DNA of 16,869 bases from an uncultured Clostridiaceae bacterium (GTDB taxonomy: Bacteria > Bacillota > Clostridia > Lachnospirales > Lachnospiraceae). Below the pieces are notes generated by a model. That model saw only the letters and a list, made by a program, of their open reading frames with translations. It was not told the origin of the DNA and ran no database searches. Made by a program: the position numbers and the translations under genes. Numbering within the stretch: position 1 is the first letter of the stretch; each line of letters starts with the position of its first letter. This document shows positions 13,614 to 16,869 of this stretch, one piece after another. Location: the NCBI GenBank assembly GCA_947175375.1, contig CAMWMT010000014.1:1-16869 (forward strand), in the 5' to 3' direction.

Positions 13614-14390
13614 ATGAAGCGGAAACATGACAGAGACAAGTGGCTGTGGGACAGGATTGATGAAGACTTGATGGCTATGGCGGATGAGAGAGAAAAGCTG
13701 CTTATGGAATCAGAAGAGCTTCAGAATATAAAAGCGCCAGAGGGGATGCTGGAAAATATTCATAGAGAACTTGAGATACGTAACGGCGCTGTGCGGAGAA
13801 TCCGGATTCGCCGTCGTGTGGTTATTGCGGTGGCAGCAGTTATGGTAGCCAGCGTTGGATTTGGGTTGATGGGTTATGGTAACAGGGTGTATGAGCCGGA
13901 GGTTATAGAGAGAGAAGTTGGGGATGATACTACAACAAAAGTGAATAATTCGGAGGCTAAGCCAAGAGAATACGATGAGGAAGAGGTTTGTCAGGAAATA
14001 CAGGAAAAATTAGGTGTGGTTCCTGTAAAGCTTGGTTATCAACCAAAAGGGATGTACTTGGCGAACTATTGGATTAAAGAAGAACCAAGAGAGGCAATTG
14101 TAAAATACAGTGTAGAAGAAGATTTTGTGCATATTTATATTAGCAAAGACTATAAAGAATCAAGTGTTAATTATGAGACCGATGGAGAAGAACGGGATAC
14201 CTTGATTATAGATTCGAATAGATTAGAGATAAAGGTTTTTGAATATGAATACGAAGCTGAAGATTCATCAAAAATAGCGTATTATATATCTTCTTTTAAA
14301 TATTTAAATACCTATTATTCAATTCATGGGAAAATTGAATATGATGAGTTTATAAAAATTTTAGAAAATATTTTGATAAAAAATGTTTAA
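13614..14390 (+). CDS. candidate anti-sigma factor, single-pass, DUF4367-like C-terminus
   Basis: I read this as a membrane-bound anti-sigma-type protein. The 258 residues comprise an acidic and basic helical cytoplasmic part (1-62; the segment around KAPEGMLENIHRELE resembles the juxtamembrane part of clostridial anti-sigma factors), Arg-rich RRIRIRRR (61-68) before one membrane helix (about 69-88), and an external domain (about 105-258) reminiscent of DUF4367 (PVKLGYQPKGM...). It has no zinc-binding HxxxCxxC motif. AAAGGA precedes the ATG by about 11 bases. The second half is more AT-rich than the neighbours. The nearest sigma genes are the pair at 10719-11868, across murG. The pairing is inference; it could serve another sigma factor. 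Confidence 0.6.
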   Translation: MKRKHDRDKWLWDRIDEDLMAMADEREKLLMESEELQNIKAPEGMLENIHRELEIRNGAVRRIRIRRRVVIAVAAVMVASVGFGLMGYGNRVYEPEVIEREVGDDTTTKVNNSEAKPREYDEEEVCQEIQEKLGVVPVKLGYQPKGMYLANYWIKEEPREAIVKYSVEEDFVHIYISKDYKESSVNYETDGEERDTLIIDSNRLEIKVFEYEYEAEDSSKIAYYISSFKYLNTYYSIHGKIEYDEFIKILENILIKNV

Positions 14391-14466
14391 AGTTGTCAAA
14401 AAAAGTATTGTGAATCGTTCCTTTATTGTAGGTCTACAAAATTCTTACAGAAAGGAGGCGAAGGAT

Positions 14467-14952
14467 ATGAGAAGGTGGAAGGCAAAGAGTATGTTTGCTC
14501 TGGTTGGGCTGATGCTACTTGGTAGTAGTCTGACGGTCTATGCGGAAGAAGAGGAAATGGCAGGATATCATGTCTATGAGACTCAGGAAGATGAGACATC
14601 TGATACTTGGTATGGGATTGCCCGGGGAGCTTATCTTCAGGCAGCAGTGGCCAAACTGACACATGGCAAGACCGGATATGCAGTCTGCTCTGGTACGACG
14701 TTTGCACATACAGATTGTGAAGAATTGTATGTGCGTATCTATCTGGATCAGAGTGATGACGGGATCAGTGGTTGGGGTACCATTGACTACTGGACTGGCA
14801 GAGCATATAATGATTCAGTTGCTACAGTAGATAGTGGCTACTATGAGATCACTCGTGACAAGTATTACAGTGTAAAAGGTGGTCACTCTGTGTTTGAAGG
14901 CGACAAAGTCGAGACTACAACCACATGCACGGACGCTCTTTATTTTGACTGA
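14467..14952 (+). CDS. small exported protein of unknown function
   Basis: I do not recognise the function. The 161-residue product starts at the ATG at 14467, with a perfect AAAGGAGG (14451-14458) 8 bases upstream; the ATG at 14383 overlaps the previous stop codon and would hide the signal peptide. Residues 1-26 are a clear signal peptide (MRRWKAKSMF..., cleavage after VYA). The mature part is acidic at first (EEEEMAG), rich in Tyr, Thr, Asp and Gly, likely all beta, with three cysteines (74, 84, 154), two of which could form a disulphide. It resembles small secreted proteins common in Lachnospiraceae (perhaps the DUF6147 type, from memory). The location after the anti-sigma candidate suggests a cell-surface output or signal partner. 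Confidence 0.75.
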   Translation: MRRWKAKSMFALVGLMLLGSSLTVYAEEEEMAGYHVYETQEDETSDTWYGIARGAYLQAAVAKLTHGKTGYAVCSGTTFAHTDCEELYVRIYLDQSDDGISGWGTIDYWTGRAYNDSVATVDSGYYEITRDKYYSVKGGHSVFEGDKVETTTTCTDALYFD

Positions 14953-15328
14953 TCACCAAAACAGAAGAGTGAAAACGTATCCAAACATTGCATGTTAACC
15001 ACATGTAAAACACGCACATACCATTAATCTGCAGTTGATGGCTGTGCGTCCCACAACATCAAAACTCTGCAAGGCCGCAACGTAACTGTCTTGCAGGCAA
15101 CACAAACCGATGCAATATAAAATCTTCATTCCCCTCGAGATTTTTAAAGATGAACGGAATAACAGATGGTCAAATGGTTTTTAAACAATTACAACTGAAT
15201 ATAGGAAAGGGATTCAGACCGAATCCCAAAATACAAAAGAACTAAACTTGTAACTTACAAACCAAACTGTACCCAAAGTACAGGGATAAGCATACGAGCG
15301 AAGTTTCTAAACAACAACATCCATTCAA
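14953..15328. other. hairpin-rich noncoding spacer
   Basis: No gene is supported here. Four small stems can be read: ACGCACA..TGTGCGT (15012-15018 / 15043-15049, extended by CCAT / ATGG), CTGCAAG / CTTGCAG (15067-15073 / 15090-15096), GGGATTC-AGACC-GAATCCC (about 15209-15227) and CTGTAC-CCAAA-GTACAG (about 15268-15284). They could be part of an untranslated 3' region or an unrecognised RNA; none is long enough alone to be decisive. Confidence 0.4.
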
Positions 15329-15371
15329 AAAAGGGCATCCCCAGGTCTACATGACCTGGGGATGCCCTTTT
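15329..15371. terminator. strong bidirectional terminator
   Basis: A perfect 19-bp stem: 15329-15347 (AAAAGGGCATCCCCAGGTC) pairs with 15353-15371 around a 5-base loop, with AAAA/TTTT at the base so that it works in both directions. It separates the exported-protein gene from the leftward nuclease gene. Confidence 0.9.
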
Positions 15372-15445
15372 CAGTACATGATAGATCAACATCCTGAACT
15401 TCAGAAAATACCACATTAAATGAACAGGTAAGAAAGTGAGTGGCT

Positions 15446-16375
15446 CTACAGTTTCGAAGTATACTTATCCCAATCAGCCAATGGGACTCTCAGCGCTTCC
15501 ATAGCCTGCTCTGCTGTCAATTTCATCGTATCCATCAGATTTTTGATGGAGGAAAGAATGGCGTGCTCCATGCCTTTTTCCATGCCTTTTTCCATGCCCT
15601 TTTCTATGCCTTTTTCCATTCCTTCTTCCATCCCTTTTTGTCTGCCCTCTGCCAATGCCTCATTAATCTCTTCTTTCATCAAATCTCTTAATGCTTCGCA
15701 CATGTTCCTGTCCCTCCTGATTTTCTCATATAACTCCTTATTAGCGGCTATGCTTACCTGCAGAACCGCCTCTGCATTGTTCTTGTCAGATGGCTTTGTC
15801 AGCTGCTTCACCTCTGTCAGGAAAGCCCGTATATCCGCTTCTTTTGCATTTCTGGATAGAATACGCAGGCTGTTGTGCGTATCCCCGCGCAGACAGCCGG
15901 TTACTACGATCTGAGTATCAAACAACACATTCCCACGGACATACCAGATTCCGGGATACGCTTCTTCTAGTGTGCTTCCACTTTTCTTCAGCGTCTCCAG
16001 CAGCTTCCGCGGGAAATTCTCGCGGAAAATCGACAGTGTTAGTTCCCCGGCGGGAATCTGATCCACATGTTCTCCCAGGCCTTTATACAGACAGGCATAA
16101 CCTATGGTCTTATAGTAATCATCAATCGAAAGTCCGTCCTCTGGACTCTTGTATTCCACTATATTGTATTTTTTGAATATATGTCCGATCTCATTCTCAA
16201 TAGGTGTATTAGACAGTTTTTTGATGATCAGCAGATCCATCCGCAGCGGTTCCTTGCTCAGACTATATTCCCTTAGAAATTCCAGTTCCTCTCTGTTTGA
16301 GATCAGTTCAATCTCCGCTGCGCCGCAGAAGCCCGGATGCCACTGAACTTCTGTTTTCTCCATTTCATATGCCAT
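15446..16375 (-). CDS. Rpn-like PD-(D/E)XK nuclease family protein
   Basis: This 309-residue protein belongs to the large family of Rpn/transposase-like PD-(D/E)XK proteins that are numerous in Lachnospiraceae. E. coli Rpn proteins are recombination-promoting DNA endonucleases, with roles in horizontal transfer or phage defence. The nuclease core is visible as Asp47 in LRMDLLIIKK and Glu74-x-Lys76 in IVEYKSPED, followed by LSIDDYYKTIGYACLYKG. The C-terminal part is helical and contains five to six MEKG-type tetrapeptides (about 251-275), a coiled-coil feature of the family. AAAGGGG lies 11 bases before the ATG at 16375. No partner genes or terminal inverted repeats are adjacent, so there is no sign of an active mobile element. 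Confidence 0.75.
   Translation of the reverse strand: MAYEMEKTEVQWHPGFCGAAEIELISNREELEFLREYSLSKEPLRMDLLIIKKLSNTPIENEIGHIFKKYNIVEYKSPEDGLSIDDYYKTIGYACLYKGLGEHVDQIPAGELTLSIFRENFPRKLLETLKKSGSTLEEAYPGIWYVRGNVLFDTQIVVTGCLRGDTHNSLRILSRNAKEADIRAFLTEVKQLTKPSDKNNAEAVLQVSIAANKELYEKIRRDRNMCEALRDLMKEEINEALAEGRQKGMEEGMEKGIEKGMEKGMEKGMEHAILSSIKNLMDTMKLTAEQAMEALRVPLADWDKYTSKL
15567..15638 (-). repeat. 12-bp tandem repeat inside the Rpn-like gene
   Basis: Imperfect 12-base units (CATGCCTTTTTC on the plus strand) repeated about six times encode the MEKG tetrapeptides (MEEG, MEKG, IEKG, MEKG, MEKG, ME). The unit length keeps frame, so slippage would change coiled-coil length without breaking the gene. Confidence 0.85.
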
Positions 16376-16611
16376 TGGCGATGTATCCCCTTTCTGTTTC
16401 TTGTATTTCTTCTGTACATTACCCTTTTGTCATGGGATTCATCTGCCGTTAGCTTTCTTTTGTAAATATCAGTATATACGAAATCCTGCCGGATAGCAAG
16501 AATCTTCAAATTTACATCTGTCAGTTCATAAGTGTTATGTTGCTTTTCACTCCCGCTTCTACAGTAACATTCTATAAACAAGTTCGTTTTTTCTGTAAAA
16601 AGTGCTAAAAA
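16376..16611. other. 5' region of the Rpn-like gene, no gene seen
   Basis: This stretch holds only the ribosome site of the leftward nuclease gene (minus-strand AAAGGGG, 16387-16393) and AT-rich sequence. A leftward frame at 16303-16581 overlaps the nuclease gene and lacks a ribosome site or recognisable domain. Confidence 0.5.
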
Positions 16612-16679
16612 TGTCCTGATACTGTATTCAATCAGTTTTAAAGTATGATCGGATACAGTACCAGGACAGTCTCTTTTTT
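16612..16679. terminator. terminator between the TSCPD gene and the Rpn-like gene
   Basis: TGTCCTG (16612-16618) pairs with CAGGACA (16662-16668), and TACTGTATT (16620-16628) with GATACAGTA (16652-16660). TTTTTT follows on the plus strand, and a T-rich stretch follows on the minus strand, the direction of the upstream TSCPD gene. Confidence 0.75.
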
Positions 16680-16720
16680 GTCCGGCAACGGTTCAGAACG
16701 CATAGATTCTACAGGACTGG

Positions 16721-16869
16721 TTATGCCTGAGCAGTTTTCAGCTGCTTTAATGCTTTGGCGAGTTGGTCAGGACATGACGTGGGACGCATTCCGCAGGTGG
16801 TTCCTTCCAGTTTTCTGATGACCTCGTCTGCGTTCATGCCGACGACGAGTTTGGAGATTCCTGCTGTAT
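16721..16869 (-). CDS. TSCPD domain protein, C-terminal part (runs off the window)
   Basis: The stop codon is at 16721-16723 on the minus strand. Forty-eight codons remain, reading TAGISKLVVGMNADEVIRKL, then EGTTCGMRPTSCPDQLAKAL, then KQLKTAQA. The TSCPD sequence and the Cys-Gly before it are the hallmark of the short TSCPD-domain proteins (TIGR03905 type, about 80 residues). These are related to a C-terminal domain of some ribonucleotide reductases and are otherwise uncharacterised. About the first 30-40 residues and the start lie beyond the window edge. Confidence 0.85.
   Translation of the reverse strand, partial: TAGISKLVVGMNADEVIRKLEGTTCGMRPTSCPDQLAKALKQLKTAQA

Noticed and set aside
15446..16375. 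Active insertion sequence around the Rpn-like gene.
   Set aside because: No terminal inverted repeats or target duplications are visible, and normal terminators flank the gene.
16303..16581. 92-residue minus-strand frame upstream of the Rpn-like gene.
   Set aside because: It overlaps the clear nuclease reading frame, and its sequence shows no family features.

Overview
The window looks like a chromosomal segment of an endospore-forming Clostridia bacterium, most probably a Lachnospiraceae (Dorea/Blautia/Mediterraneibacter-like). The pointers are a spoIID-spoIIQ pair, a reverse rubrerythrin under a PerR-type repressor, a Spo0A-box-controlled orphan histidine kinase, strong AGGAGG ribosome sites, moderate G+C, an Rpn-type nuclease with MEKG repeats and a TSCPD protein. 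The organism call is inference from gene content; no rRNA is present.

Layout. 1-560: two divergent copies of one structured noncoding RNA (16-194 minus, 375-557 plus) with a shared ~180 bp AT-rich promoter region; they resemble the raiA-motif class. 628-2293: spoIID and spoIIQ, sporulation genes for engulfment and the mother cell-forespore channel, closed by a bidirectional terminator. 2339-2992 (minus): haemolysin III/PAQR membrane protein. 3129-4745: DEAD-box helicase with a DbpA-type tail whose Walker A Gly-Lys is replaced by Val-Ile. 4825-5916 (minus): secreted SH3-SH3-NlpC/P60 peptidoglycan hydrolase. 6097-7204: oxidative-stress unit, perR then reverse rubrerythrin, with a similar operator-like sequence next to both promoters. 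7205-7731: noncoding stretch with a cluster of DnaA boxes. 7732-8376: trmB. 8519-8591: tRNA-Lys(CTT) with its own promoter and terminator. 8729-9343: HD-domain phosphohydrolase. 9361-10110 (minus): cytosolic orphan histidine kinase with three 0A boxes exactly 10 bp apart upstream. 10286-11868: HIT hydrolase and two tandem paralogous ECF-type sigma factors. 11901-12965 (minus): murG, outside any cell-division cluster. 13614-14952: a membrane protein resembling an anti-sigma factor and a small exported protein, preceded by ~650 bp of noncoding DNA with an 85% identical direct repeat. 14953-15445: hairpin-rich noncoding DNA ending in a strong terminator. 15446-16375 (minus): PD-(D/E)XK Rpn-like nuclease. 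16721-16869 (minus): 3' end of a TSCPD-domain gene running off the window.

Themes. Sporulation recurs: spoIID, spoIIQ, the candidate raiA-like RNAs and a kinase with Spo0A boxes. A second unit is peroxide/oxygen defence (perR-rbr). A third is a possible cell-envelope signalling module made of two sigma paralogues, a candidate anti-sigma and an exported protein, interrupted by murG on the other strand. The items most worth a second look are the twin RNAs, the DnaA-box cluster, the phased Spo0A boxes, and two apparent losses of invariant features (helicase Walker A, tRNA-Lys acceptor pairing).
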